64,000 bases of DNA from Campylorhamphus procurvoides (taxonomy: Eukaryota; Chordata; Aves; Passeriformes; Dendrocolaptidae), in contig WBMV01005970.1 of the NCBI GenBank assembly GCA_013396655.1, forward strand, positions 421,919 to 485,918, written 5' to 3'. Shown here one piece after another: positions 32,721 through 44,410 of this stretch. Under the pieces are notes generated by a model, which was not told the origin of the DNA, did not search any database, and saw only the letters and a list, made by a program, of their open reading frames with translations. Each line of letters opens with the position of its first letter. Position 1 is the first letter of the stretch. A program made the position numbers and the translations under genes.

Positions 32721-35349
32721 AATGAAAGGGAAGTTGTGTCTCTCAACAGGTTGAAGGCAGGAGGTTTTGCAGAAGCAGCTTTCTGGGGCAAAGCTGGCTG
32801 GTTTGGAGAGTGGGTTTGTGTGAAATGTTTCACTTGGAAGACAAACAGAGTCAAAATCAGCGTGACCAGCCCAGCAGGGCACAGGGTGTTGTGCCACCCA
32901 GCTGGATGCCAGCGTGGGGCATGAGGTTGCTATGCCCGTTGTCTCCATCCCATCCCAGCTTCAAGCTGTGCCCCTCTGGACAAACAGAGTCCCCTCCAGC
33001 ATCCCATTGGAGTCACGTTCTCCTGGCCACGCAGGGACCAAGCACAGAGCTGCTCTGGGGTGACCTGAGGACAGAAAACACCAGGAAAACCTGTTCCTGC
33101 CCTGCTCCCTCCAGCATTGGGTATCCCCCCGTGTTTTTTCGGGCTCCTTGCAGCCAGGGAGGGACGGCAGCATCCGTGCAGGATCCATCCCAGTGCTGGC
33201 TGCAGTGCTTGCCTCCCTTTCCAGTTGCCATAGGAACAGACAAAGGCCTCTAAAGCATCGCAGTGGGGTGCGTGTCTAGGTCATGCTGTGGAGCAGGCAA
33301 CCATTTTATAGTGATAATAAATTCAGGGAATTGGGAATTTGGCCGAAGTAGCACGCAAGGAAAGGGCTTGAAAAGGCAGAATGGAGACAAATGAATGAAA
33401 ATAATTTTATGACAAATGGCTGTACGTTGTGCTAGACCTCACTGAAATCCTTCTCCGGAGTTCAGGCGAAAGGGCCCGGGAACACAGATTGGAAGGAATT
33501 ATTTGTCCCTGAAGCCTGAAGAGAGAAAGGCAGAGGCAGAACCTGAAAGTGTTTAGGGACTATTGGATTTCAAAAACCTTGGTTATCTTCAGTCCCTGCG
33601 CTGTCTGGCTGTGAATTACTGCTGGCCAAAGATTTACCATCCCTCCATTTGTGTGACAGGAACCGGAGAGGCACCAAATCATCGGAGACAAGAGCTGGCC
33701 AAGCAGAGACAACCCTCTGAAGGTCATTGAGAATCTGCTGGAAACGTCTGCATGGGGAATGGGGTCTCTACAGAGCCCCAAAGGTCTCCCAAAGCAGCAC
33801 AGGGCTGGGGAGGTCCCCCTGGATCTTGGGAAGCTCCTGGGTCAGCTGGTGTTGGCAGAAGGTTGATTTCTGGAGCTCTCACTAGTGTGTTCATGCTCAG
33901 CTGATCCTCTCCTGCATTGTGGGGTGGAGATGCTCTCACGCTCCAGCCCAGGATGCTGCTCTGTGCTCTCCACCATCCCAGCAAATTCCCCCAATTTCCT
34001 GCCAGACCTACGTGCTGGGCAGCACCTTCTGAGCTTCTTTTCCCCAGCCTGGTGAAGCAGAAGCAAACTCTTTGCCAAGACACTCTTTGCTGACAGAGCC
34101 CACCCCTCTGTGTTCACACCAGCTTTAACACATCCAGTTTCTACAGGGAGAGCGTGGCCGTGGGAAAACACGTGGGCAGCTGGTGTGGGAGATGGTGGCA
34201 GGTCACTGCCTAGAGCTGGCACCCAGGGCAGCAGTGGCCTTGCACGCCCTGATGAGGATGAGGGGGCTGGAAAATGGGTGGGATCGGGCATAACAGGCAA
34301 TCTTTGGGTTTTCCAAGCCCTCGGGGTACTAACAAAGGAGGCAGGGCTGGTGGGTGAGGCAGCCCCCTGTTCTCCCCAGCCCAGCACTGGTGCCATGGCA
34401 TAGCAAGCTCAATGAAGCCCAAGCAGGAATCCTCCTCCCCAAACCCTTCTCCATCCTTCCCCCTAATTGAGCTGAGATTTGAAATGCGTTTTATCTCCCT
34501 GTGTCCTCTTGGCTTCAAGAAGCAGAATTTCTCATGCTGATTTAAGCACCTCATTATGTCAAACAAGTTCAGATTATTTCGAGGATGGCTAATAGGTGCC
34601 AATTTATACCTCCTGGCAGCACAAGGCCTGTGCTTTGCCTTAGCACTGAGTTTTGGCAAGACAAAGAAAGCCTTGGGCTGGTGCTTCATGCAGCAAACAA
34701 GTATCAGCTGGGACCTGGGACATCTGGTGCCAGTGCTTTTGCTTTCAGCTGATGCCCAGTTTGGTTTAACAAGGCAATGGTGAGAACTAAAGAAATTACT
34801 GAGCTGGGATGTGGCCAGAGCTCAAGTCAGGCAGGCACCAAAATCTGCAGCGACTCATCCCTGCTGCTGCATCCTCCAGCAAGGAGCCAGCTTTGGGGTC
34901 TGCTACCTCCTGGGATGACCCCTTCCCAAGGCTGGGTGGTGCAAAGGTGCCTCTCACCCTTCCCAAATTTCCACTTGTGTGTTCCAGCAGAAGGAATTAG
35001 ACTCTCCCTGTCCTTCCATCAAGCCACCCACAGGAAAGAACAGGTCCTACAGCCCTGGCTACAGAGCACCTTTCCCCGTGCTGGCTTGAGGCATCTCCTG
35101 TCTTTTCTCATGGCAGGAGGATGATGGGGAGGTGAGGTGAAGCTCAGATGCTCAGGTGTTCTTTTGGAAGCACAGCAGGGACCTGATGGAGAGGATGGGG
35201 CAGGCACAGTTTGCTGTGGTTCCACTGCAGGTAATGGGCATCAAACTGGCCATGTCCCCCCTGTGCCCTGGGAGCCAGCACTGCCCTGGGGCATCCTGTG
35301 GGGATGGGTGGCCTTGTCCCTGGGCAGTCCCAAAGCAGGGAGGGCGTGG
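32721..35349. other. Intergenic: unique sequence with candidate regulatory patches
   Basis: No genes recognised. AT-richer patches with conserved-element texture lie at about 33290-33720 and 34470-34620 (many TAAT, ATTTA and TTATG cores, no repeats). The remainder is GC-rich. Confidence 0.55.
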
Positions 35350-35400
35350 GGGTTGGAAAACACCTCTAAGATCATCCAATCAAACTGTTAACCCAGCAGA
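35350..35400 (-). mobile_element. CR1 LINE short fragment
   Basis: GGTTGGAAAACACCTCTAAG followed by ATCATCCAATCAAACTGTTA and ACCCAGCA is the antisense CR1 stretch usually reading GGTTGGAAAAGACCTCTAAG. Only about 50 bases remain. Confidence 0.85.
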
Positions 35401-36839
35401 TGTTCAGCTCCTGCAGCCAGCTTGGCTGTTGGCATGTGGGTCCTTCTCCCAGAGGAGACAGTGGCATTTTTAGCATTTCTTTCTCTGGCATGGTCTCAGA
35501 GGGAGCCCCGGGTGACAAGCCCAGACATTGCCTCTCCTCCAGAGCCAGCACTCTGGAAATGCTCTTCTTGGGTGGAGCAATTGATGCCAAGACACAAGGC
35601 TGGGCAACATGTGGGCAGGGGAGTTGAAACAAGCCCAAGTTCTGCAGCAGATGTGACATGGGAGGCCCAGCCCTGGGGTCTCACAGCTGGCTGGTGGTGG
35701 TGGATGCCCCTCTGAAGCCTCCTGCCTCTTCCAAGCAGGTGCTGGGAGCTATTCCCAGCCAAGCCAAAACACAGGGCATCTCATGCTGCTCACACCCAAG
35801 CCCCTTCCTTGGAGCAGCCTTAGGGAAGGGGAATGTTTGCTCTATTTCAGGTTTTGCTTTGTTCCAGAAAGCCTCCCCAACTGCACAGAGTGTCTGCCGC
35901 TATTTTGAGGTCCCTTTCCTTCCCCGCCATCCCCAGGGGCTCCTCGCTGAGCAGTGGAATAGAAAACAACAGATTATTGCTACATCTTGCTGAGCTTCTC
36001 TCTTTCACATGAAAGAAAGATGCTCTGGCTCGCTCGGGAGCGGGGGTGTGCTTTGGAAGGGAGTCAAAGCCAGACATGCCAGGAAGGAATCGGATTTTTT
36101 CCTGAACATCTTCCCAGGATGCAGCCACAGCCAGTGGGAAGGTGCCCCACCATGTCCCCTGGGCTGCCCCAGGTCATGATAAGATCCAAACCCCTCTCTT
36201 CAGACATCCCTTCATCTGCTCCAAAAGGACCACGCTTCCCCCAGAGCAGTGGGGAGGACCACAGGAGCCTGGCATGGTGGGGTGTGAAGGCCTCACTGCT
36301 CCACACTGGTGGAGCAGTTTCCTGTGAAACTGGCATGTCCGACCCATAAAAATCTTGGGAAGGGGTGGATTTGGTGGCTGGGGGGAGTCAGGATTCCATG
36401 TCTCCACTCTGTGCCTCTGCATCATCCGTTGTTTCCTGAACATCATGGGTTGTGCATCACAATGGAGCATCAGCCATCACTCTGGTTCTTTCCTAGAATC
36501 CCTGACTCTCCTCAGGTCCCAGTTTTGTTTCCTTGACCCGTACAGTCAGGAGCAACTGTGGAACAAGTGTCTTTCCAAGCACATAGTGGTGGATGGAGCT
36601 GGGACTGGGAAGGATTGAATGACCCTGGGCAGCTCTTGGAAGTTGTAATTTAGACTTTTTTAATCCACTCTTGGGGCTTGCAATTTAGGGTTTTTAATCC
36701 ATGAGAGCTCAGCACCACCCTGAGAGTCACAGATCCCCTGTCACTGTCCCACCATGTCCCACCACTTCCCACTGCACCCCTCGGAGTGCCAGGGCTGTCC
36801 CTCACCCTTCCCCAGCCCTTCCCAGGGTGGAAGGGCTTT
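35401..36839. other. Intergenic: no recognised features
   Basis: GC-rich unique sequence. No repeats, exons or RNA genes recognised. Confidence 0.6.
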
Positions 36840-37790
36840 TAAAGCTGAAGATCACGGAGCTGATTTATTTCAGCCACCTATTTTAATGGTTATTTATATT
36901 AGCAAAGCAGAGATCTTGGTTTGAATGATCACCTTTGATCTTGTTTCTCATTTGTGGGTTTTATTTACTTTCTTAACTTGATTCTTATTTGTTGGTAACT
37001 TGCAACCTGCAGGTTTTATTCTTCTACAACTCCTCTATTTTGCTAAACAGAGAAAAACACTTTATGTGTGTGAGGTTACTTAAGCAATTATGTAGCTTGA
37101 TGCACATTTAGAGCAATTCTTTGTGTTTGCATTTTATTATGTTATAATATAGGGAATGATGTATTTCTTTTTTATGAGATGGTTATTAATTTTAGACTCA
37201 CAATGTATGCCATGGTCTATTTGGATGAAAATTGGTTTTCTATTTAAGATGCCCAAAACCAGCATCAAAGATGGTTTTTATTAGTTAAATAAAACTATTT
37301 AAAATGTGCTAGCTACAGATGAAAAAATTAGCTTATCTGAGCGTGCATTTAAAACTGATTTCCTAAACAAGATAAGCACTACCCGCCAGGAGGGAGCTGA
37401 GTGCTTTGGGCCCAGCTTTCATATTCTTTATGGGCTTAAAATTAATCTATTACTTTGGGTTTATTCGCAGGCAGGAAAAGGCAAATGAGCTTTCCCATTT
37501 TTCCTCATCCCAAACTCCTTGGGTCTGTAATGACTAAATTAGTGGGAAATATTGAAGCAGAAGGTATTTATTTTGCAGAGAGGTTTTTATTTTGCCTGCA
37601 GTTTCAGAGGGTGGCAATGCTGGTAGGTGCTGGATTCATCCCTTCAGCCTCTAAAACTTCAGGGATTTCAGGGCTCCTTTATAGAGCTGACAGCAACCAC
37701 GTGCTGCTGCATGTTTTTATACAAGCTACTTAAATTACAGTGGGTTACATTTCAACAATAAACTCGACTTTTAATAAAAAAAGATAAAGA
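36840..37790. promoter_or_regulatory. Strongly AT-rich candidate conserved block
   Basis: Nearly 1 kb much richer in A+T than either flank, without simple repeats or recognisable transposons. Homeodomain-type cores are dense (TTAATTTTAG, TTAGTTAAATAAAA, AAAATTAATC). There are AATAAA hexamers at 37288, 37757 and 37773, and a CTCF-like CCGCCAGGAGGGAG at 37383-37396. It could be a developmental enhancer or an unannotated transcript's AT-rich 3' UTR. Neither is proven. Confidence 0.35.
37383..37396 (+). promoter_or_regulatory. Possible CTCF site (one core mismatch)
   Basis: CCGCCAGGAGGGAG fits the core CCNNNAGGNGGCAG except for G where C is preferred near the end. It stands out because the surrounding 900 bases are AT-rich. 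Confidence 0.3.
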
Positions 37791-39353
37791 GAAACTGCTC
37801 TAAAAGTAGAAACACTCCAAAAATAAAGGTGGAAACCCAACGTGGCAGAGCAGGCAGGGAGCATTCAGCCCCTAATCTTTGCAGACACTGAAATTATTGC
37901 CATGATTTGCCTTGCCACAGCACTGAGTCCAGTCCATAACTTCTATTTCTCCTTCCCAGGCAGGGGAATTTGTCCCCATTTGCAGGTCAGAGCGACAGTA
38001 ATTGCCCACCACTGCCTGCCTGGGGTTTGCACTTTAACAATCCCACACAATATAAATGGCCTCGTGTTGTTATCAGCACTTTTCTGATCCGGTGGGTTAT
38101 ATTATCTCATGGAAAAGAATTCCGTGGATTGCACACAAAGAGGGACACGGACCATCCTAGTAAAGACAATAAATTATCTGCATCATGCTAATAAAAATGC
38201 CCCCTGGGTGGGTAACCTCTGTCCTTTTGGGAGAGGTTGGAGTTGTTTTCAGGGCACATCCTGTAGCTTTGCCCCTAAAGGGAGCGATGCTGGAAGGAAT
38301 TCCCAGTGTTGTGTCCCCCTTGGGAGAGGGGGAATTATTTGGCATTTCCAAGGATGTGATTCCTGTGAGCTCAGGGGTGCCAGAGGACCAGCCTCGGTCC
38401 CCACCACAACCTGAGGATGTTTTGGGAGCTCCTCATGGATCTGGCTGCTGCTGCACCATCTGCCTCCCTCCCTGGGCAGCGCTCCCACTGCAAGAATTTA
38501 ATAATGAAAAAAAGGCAAAAGAAGGAAAACAGGAAAACAAGGCACTTCTGTGCTCTCGTTTCTCCAGCAACTGGCAGCAGTTTCATGTGTATATATCGCT
38601 AATGCTGTTTTATGAGCTCCAGCCCTACTGGCATAATTTTTTTAAAATCCCTTTTCCAGTGTAATTGCTGTTTGTTTTGTCATTTCTCAGTGGACAATTA
38701 CAGTTCAAAACCAAGAGTGCCTTTGAAGATTGCAGGCAGTGAGTTCGGGCTTCATTAACACACTATTAATACTCCATCGAAACACACTTGAACTCCACCT
38801 GCCTGGGGCCTGGGACATGAAAATCTGCCTTTGCAAAGCGATGATTATTTGATCTATTTAAAATCCTCCCAGTGTTACTCTGGTCTCCTGGATACATCTC
38901 AACGTCAGCAGTTTGGGAGGCTGAAAGATGTCCTGCAGGGTTGTTCCCTTACTTGATCATTCAGAAAAACTCGCTGCAAAGGATAATCCTTATTTATTTA
39001 TTTCTAGAGAACGGAAAGGGAGGGACAAACCTGACTCAGGCTTGACCCAGGATGGGGTGCTTTACCTGCACTGATATTGGGATTAAAGTAACAGGAAGAA
39101 TAGAATGAGATTTTAATTCAAACAAGCATCTCCCCAGCCAAGAGCAGCTGGGGTCACCCCACTGAGCCTGCCAGTGTCTTTAGGAGTGTATTGGAAGACC
39201 TTCCAAGGCCTGAAGCTGCACTGATGTCAAGAGTGGGAAGATCAGTAAAAAAAAAAAAAAGAGAGAGAAAATAAGAAAGTTTCCTGGCTGGCTCAGCTTT
39301 AAACTTTATACTGCAAGGGAACATTTGCCCTGGCAAAGTAGAGGTTTGTGGTG
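37791..39353. other. Intergenic: moderately AT-rich unique sequence
   Basis: No genes or transposons recognised. AT-richer patches at 38030-38200, 38580-38780 and 38820-39020. An A14 run lies at about 39246, followed by GAGAGAG. Confidence 0.55.
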
Positions 39354-39414
39354 TCCATCCATCCATCCATCCATCCATCCATCCATCCATCCATCCATCC
39401 ATCCATCCATCCAT
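39354..39414 (+). repeat. Perfect (CCAT)n microsatellite, ~15 units
   Basis: TCCATCCATCC... runs uninterrupted for about 60 bases. Being perfect, it is likely length-polymorphic. The minus-strand open frame MDGWMDGW... is produced by the repeat and is not a gene. Confidence 0.98.
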
Positions 39415-41005
39415 TTCTTAGGTGTTTACTGACTCATCAGGAATGCTCTTCCTTAATTAATATTATTGATCATTTATGGAATAAAGCTGTTTGCTAGCAA
39501 TTGGTGCTCGGGGCTGCTGCCAGAGCCAGGCCCTGCCCCTGATCCACCACACTGAGCTCTGGCCCCAGCTGGGACCTCAGAGCTCAATAATAACTTGTAT
39601 TAAAGATGCAAATGTGCCTCTGGACTTGTGTGCCAGGGCAAAGAGCTTTTCCAAAAGGGAAGGAAGGGCTCTCCTTGCTGCTGTGCAAACAGGGTAGATG
39701 GCCCTGGAGCTGGGAGGTGTCTGATGGAGGCTGTTGGAGGTATCAGGGGTGGAGGCACCAAGATGAGCTGCATTCCTGGAAAATGCTGGGCTGGGCTGAA
39801 TGGCTGTGCCAGCCCTCTGGGGGACTTTGGGCATAGCAGGGTGGCAGTGCTGTGGTTTAGTGCATGTGCAGGTCCAGGATTTTGGCCACTTTTCTGTGAT
39901 TTCCAACACAATCCCATTGCTGGAGCCCCAGCAACCACCTCCTGCCCCACTCAGCATGGCTGGGCAGGGCGAGGAGGTTGCAGGACGTGATTAAAAGGAT
40001 GGGTGGAACAGGAGAAGGGAAAGGGGAGCTGCTCGAATGAGCTGCCATCAAGCCATTCTTTAAAACCTAAAAAAGCTTCCTCCAGTCAACCTGACGAGGC
40101 TTAAGAGACTGTGTCTAGCAGGGAGGCGAGCAGCCCTGGAATTACGGCGCAGTAATTGCTTGGTACTTACAGTCCAGGTCTCCGAGATGTACAAGGCATA
40201 ACTCATTGGAAAGATATTGAGCTCTCATCACAAAGAGGAAATATGGTCTCTAAACAGGCAGCTAATGGCATGCAATTTATCTGATGGCAAATCACCCACG
40301 TTCATTACTCTCTCCAGCACAGCCAGAAAGAGAAATACAAAATTAGCTGAAGGAGAGAAGGACACGTTTCCTTCCAGTGCTCCTGAGAGGTGGCTCCTGA
40401 AATCTGTGCAGCAGTTATTTGCACCCAGGGCTGCTGCCAACACAGCCCAGCCAGGAAAAACCACTTTATGTGTATCTTCCTCCCTGGAGACAACAAAAAT
40501 ATTTTCTGTGTTATTTTCACACTATTCAGAGTTCTTGTTGAGCAAAGCCTTAGCATTCATCAAGGCAAACCTAGGACTGGTGGAAGTTCTATTCTTCTTG
40601 CTCATCTTTGCCAGTGCCGTGGCTCCAGGGGTGAACAAAGACCAGCTACTCTTTTATGCCTTTCCAGCTCCTGAGTGTTGCCCTGCTGAGGCTGGGAATG
40701 CCTTACAGCTTCCTCTGCTTTATGGCTTCCTTCCTGCCCTCTTCTTTTGCCCTCTTCCAGGTATTTCTGGCTGAGGAAATGGCTTGCTGGCTGCCCCAGG
40801 CTTTTCCTAAGGGATGGGTGACATTTTCCAAGCAGGGATATGGGGGGGAACTGGTCTGCAGGAGATGCTGGGTGAGCCCAGGCAAGGAACACCCCGATTT
40901 GGGCACCCCCAGGAAGCAACCACAGTCTCTGCCTCCATCATCCCTGATAGAAACAGAAATCTCATTTCCCACATATGTTTCTGAAGATCTGTAGTTCCTA
41001 CTGTC
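39415..41005. other. Intergenic: unique sequence, possible regulatory block
   Basis: No genes recognised. About 40050-40320 has conserved-element texture (GGAATTACGGCGCAGTAATT near 40137, GCATGCAATTTATC near 40268) with retained CpGs. Confidence 0.5.
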
Positions 41006-41116
41006 CAAAATAAACTTCCCTGGTGCAACTTGAGACCATTTCCTCTAGTCCTAGTGCTTGTTACTCAGGAGAAGAGACGGACCCCCATCTGTCCACAACC
41101 CCCTTCCAGGTAGGTG
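41006..41116 (-). mobile_element. CR1 LINE fragment
   Basis: AAAATAAACTTCCCTGGTGC, AACTTGAGACCATTTCCTCT and GAGAAGAGACGGACCCCCAT match the antisense CR1 segment just 5' of the 3' UTR (usual form CTGGCGCAACTTGAGGCCAT). The element's 3' tail is missing. Confidence 0.9.
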
Positions 41117-41982
41117 GAGAGAATTTTGAGATGAAATGTAGCAAAACTCACTGGCTGATCCCAAAAAATCCTCCTTTGTGCCACCAGCTGCTGTTGAAAC
41201 TCCTGAAGGACTGACCCCTGCCCAGCACCTGCAGAGGATCCATCCCCCAGCAGCCCTCAGGAATCACTGAGAATATGCAGGGTTTACACAACAAAAGAAA
41301 AAAGAAAAGCTAATTTTAGTTTGCATTTCTTTGCAAAGGAGAACATCAATTAATTATCCTTCATCTTGGAGTTAAGGAGGAAGATTGGGGAAAAAAGCTG
41401 TACATTTCTTAACACTTGATTTGCCTTTTCTGGGTAATCTGAGGGACACAGTGGGTTGGGGGATGTTTGAGGCTGCTGTGGATTTTTGCCTCCTGTATCC
41501 TGATGGCAAACAGGAAGTTATAAAACTCTGAAATAACCTTGATTTCTTGGGAGGGGATGCTTTGCTTCAAAAAGGATCATTTCCTTCCTGCGCCACCACG
41601 AGAACCATCCAGAAACGATGCGAAATCTTATTTCCTGTTAGTCATAGACAAAACCCATCCAAGTCATCCTTTCATGCTTGGGAATTTGTCATTTTAATGT
41701 GACTGGAGATGCTGGCGCAGTTCTGAGCTGTCCCCAGCTGGCGCCAGGGCCAAACCCTTGCTGAGACCGTCCTGCTGCAGTGGCTCAGCCCCAAACCCTC
41801 CATTTCATCCACTTGTGTGCCTGGCAAAGAAACCAACAGCTCAAGGCACAGAGGGGAGATACCTTTGTCTTCCCTTGCTCTGGAAGGTGCTCTGCTCCTC
41901 CCCAGCACTCCTGCTGTTTTCTGCTTCTCATCCTGGTTTCTCAAAATCTCAAACATCTGCCACTGCCTTCCCCTTGGACAGG
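41117..41982. other. Intergenic: no recognised features
   Basis: Unique sequence, partly AT-rich (41280-41420). No exon or repeat recognised. Confidence 0.6.
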
Positions 41983-42190
41983 TACATTTTGGGGATGGAT
42001 AGATGTCCTTGGAGTCCAGAGATGGGAATTAATTTAAGATGTATTTTGGTGGTGAACAGATACATTTTGGTGATGGACAGATGTCCTCAGAGTCCAGAGA
42101 TGGGAATTAATTCAAGATGCATTTTGGTGGTGGACAAATACATTTTGGTGATGGACAGATGTCCTCAGAGTCCAGAGATGGGAATTAATA
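41983..42190 (+). repeat. 78-bp minisatellite, 2.7 copies
   Basis: Copies begin with TACATTTTGG at 41983, 42061 and 42139, an exact 78-base period. Each runs through GATGTCC..AGTCCAGAGATGGG to AATTAATT. Copies 2 and 3 are closer to each other than to copy 1. Because 78 is divisible by 3, an open frame (41758-42195) runs through it and gives a 26-residue repeat. No family resemblance or splice context supports coding. Confidence 0.95.
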
Positions 42191-43802
42191 AATAAGGTTA
42201 AATTTGGGGGGGCAATTTCAACAGTCTTTTCTTGGAGAGTTTCCTAGCAGGGCTGGCTGCTGGCAGAAGTCACCACCAGCTGTGGCCATGAAGATCCACG
42301 TGGCACCAGCCCAGTTGCCCCAAAAGCTTCACCACCCCACAGCAGACACCTTCAAATATCATCCCAATCTCAAAAATTCCTGCGGTGATTTTTAATTCTC
42401 TGGGGATCAGCAAGAGGTGACACCTCAACCTTGTGGGGGCTGTGGCACAGCCCAGACCCCAGGGACTGCCAGGGAAGGCAGAGGGATGCTGGTCCCTGTG
42501 CTGGCTCTGTCCCTGCATCCCAGGAGAGCCAGACTGGAGTCACAATGGGAGCAATAATTTGCAGAGTGTATGCCAAGCCAGGAACATTAAGGATAAATCA
42601 CTCATAACTGGGAAGACGATAATAACAGAAGCCTCTGGGGAAATCTGTACTGCTGAATAGCAGCTTTTATTATTTTTTTTCCTTTTCACTTGAAGTCACT
42701 TAACGAACCCTCTTGTCGAAATCTTCAGAAAGACTCACCTTAGGGGGTATTGGGAAATATTGATAAATAGTGCTTGGCACTTCTGAGGCTCTCAGGGAGT
42801 GGCAGGGACATTTTTAGAGCAGCTGGACTGGATGTCTCTGTGTTTTCCCACTTTCTTTGGCTCTTCCTACCTGCCAGGTGTGGGCATGGTCCAGCAAGGG
42901 GTCAGCATCCCCCAGAGCCCCTGCTGGAGCCTGATCCCCAGGGAAGGGGCTGCTCTCTCAGCAGGAAGATGTATTTAATCCCCAAACTTTCCCAAGCAGC
43001 AATATATTAGCTGTAAACCAGCTTCCACACTTTATTTGCTGATAATTTACAGCCCACACTGCGAGACAGTGTAATATTTGCAAGCAATTAAACAGAGGAT
43101 GACTCAACAACAGCCACCTCGGGTCAGATTTTCAAGTGTTCATCGTTCATAATTAAGCAGGGATTTGGGAAGCAGTGGCTGCTGCCCCACTTCCCAGCAC
43201 TGCTTGTCCCAGCAGCTCCTGCCATCGGGCCTTGGGGGCTCTGGGCACATTTGCTGATGGAGGATGAGGAAGTATTTATTGTATGGGAGTATTTTATATA
43301 TGGGAGTATTTATTGTATAGAGCTGTAGGCAGAGATGCCTGATAGAACAAGGGAGGTTGGGATGGTTCAAGGCCAGTCTTTCTGGCTTCATCCCTTTGCC
43401 CAGGGGCTGTGCTGGGTCTGGCACGAGGGGCATTAATGCAGAGGGAGCATTTCCATGCCAGCCCTCAGGCAGATGCCCCCTTCCAGCAGCCTGGCACTTC
43501 CAACCATGCCACTCGCTGCCCCCCATGCCAGGCTGTCCAGCCAGCTCGGCTACAGGTGGTGCAGAAGAGCAAGGAGGGGTTTTTAGGCTTGGCTAAATAC
43601 GGAGCAGGAGCAGAGGTCGTGTGTGCAGACCCCTGGATTTCCCAAGCCCTCCTGCCAGAGCTCATCACCGTCTGCTCTTTCCAGGAGATACCAAGAAGGA
43701 GTGTTTGAGTTGGATTTCTGTCTCTCAGCAGAGATTCTCTGCTCTGAGCCTGTGACGTGTCACTGCCAACACTGCTGACAACTGAGCCAGGGGGTACGAG
43801 CT
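42191..43802. other. Intergenic: unique sequence
   Basis: No genes recognised. An AT-rich, conserved-looking patch at about 42990-43160 includes ATAATTTACAG and CAAGCAATTAAAC. The rest is GC-rich. Confidence 0.55.
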
Positions 43803-43830
43803 GGGAAACTGAGGCACAGAACTGAAGTGG
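43803..43830 (+). mobile_element. MIR-like (CORE-SINE) relic
   Basis: GGGAAACTGAGGCACAGAAC matches the best-conserved part of MIR elements (GAGGAAACTGAGGCACAGAG). The flanks are too worn to extend the match. Confidence 0.4.
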
Positions 43831-44357
43831 TGCCTTGGCTGACCCAGCAGCATCCCTGGATGTCACCAGGCTGGGGACAGCCCAAACCTCCCAACACAAG
43901 GCAGTTTGCCTGTTGGATGGGCGGAGTGACCCTGGACTGCTCTGCTCTTCCACCTGAGGGATATTGCACCTTCCCTTCCCACACACCACGTCCCCCTGAC
44001 TCCTTGATCCTTCAAAGAGCTCCATTTGTTCCTCTGCTGCTCATTCTCTGCATTAACCTTGGTCCAGAAAATGAGTCTATTTACCATCTGCTTTTCCTCA
44101 TCACTGCTGGCAACAGCCAAGCAACACCCTGGGAGGAGATGAGGGGCTGGAAAGGGCAGAAATGGGATGGGAGCATCTGGGTTACAGGGAAGGGTGTCTG
44201 GGCAGACAAGGGTTAATGGCCCTGACCCACAGGGAAAGGGAAGGAGGTGGTTTGCATCTCCTTTATATTTTCAGGGAGGGAGAGGCCAAAGTCAGATGGT
44301 GCATGTGAGCAGGGCAGGGTTAAGGGCAGCCCCAGTTGGGCAGGACTGGTTGCCCCG

Positions 44358-44410
44358 TGGCTTTTCCTCCTTTGGTCCATGGCTTTTCCTCCTTTGGTCC
44401 ATGGCTTTTC
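44358..44410 (+). repeat. 22-bp tandem repeat, 2.4 copies
   Basis: TGGCTTTTCCTCCTTTGGTC plus CA, repeated exactly at 44358 and 44380, with a partial third copy at 44402. Confidence 0.95.

Noticed and set aside
39154..39414. Minus-strand frame beginning MDGWMDGW
   Set aside because: Produced entirely by the (CCAT)n microsatellite.
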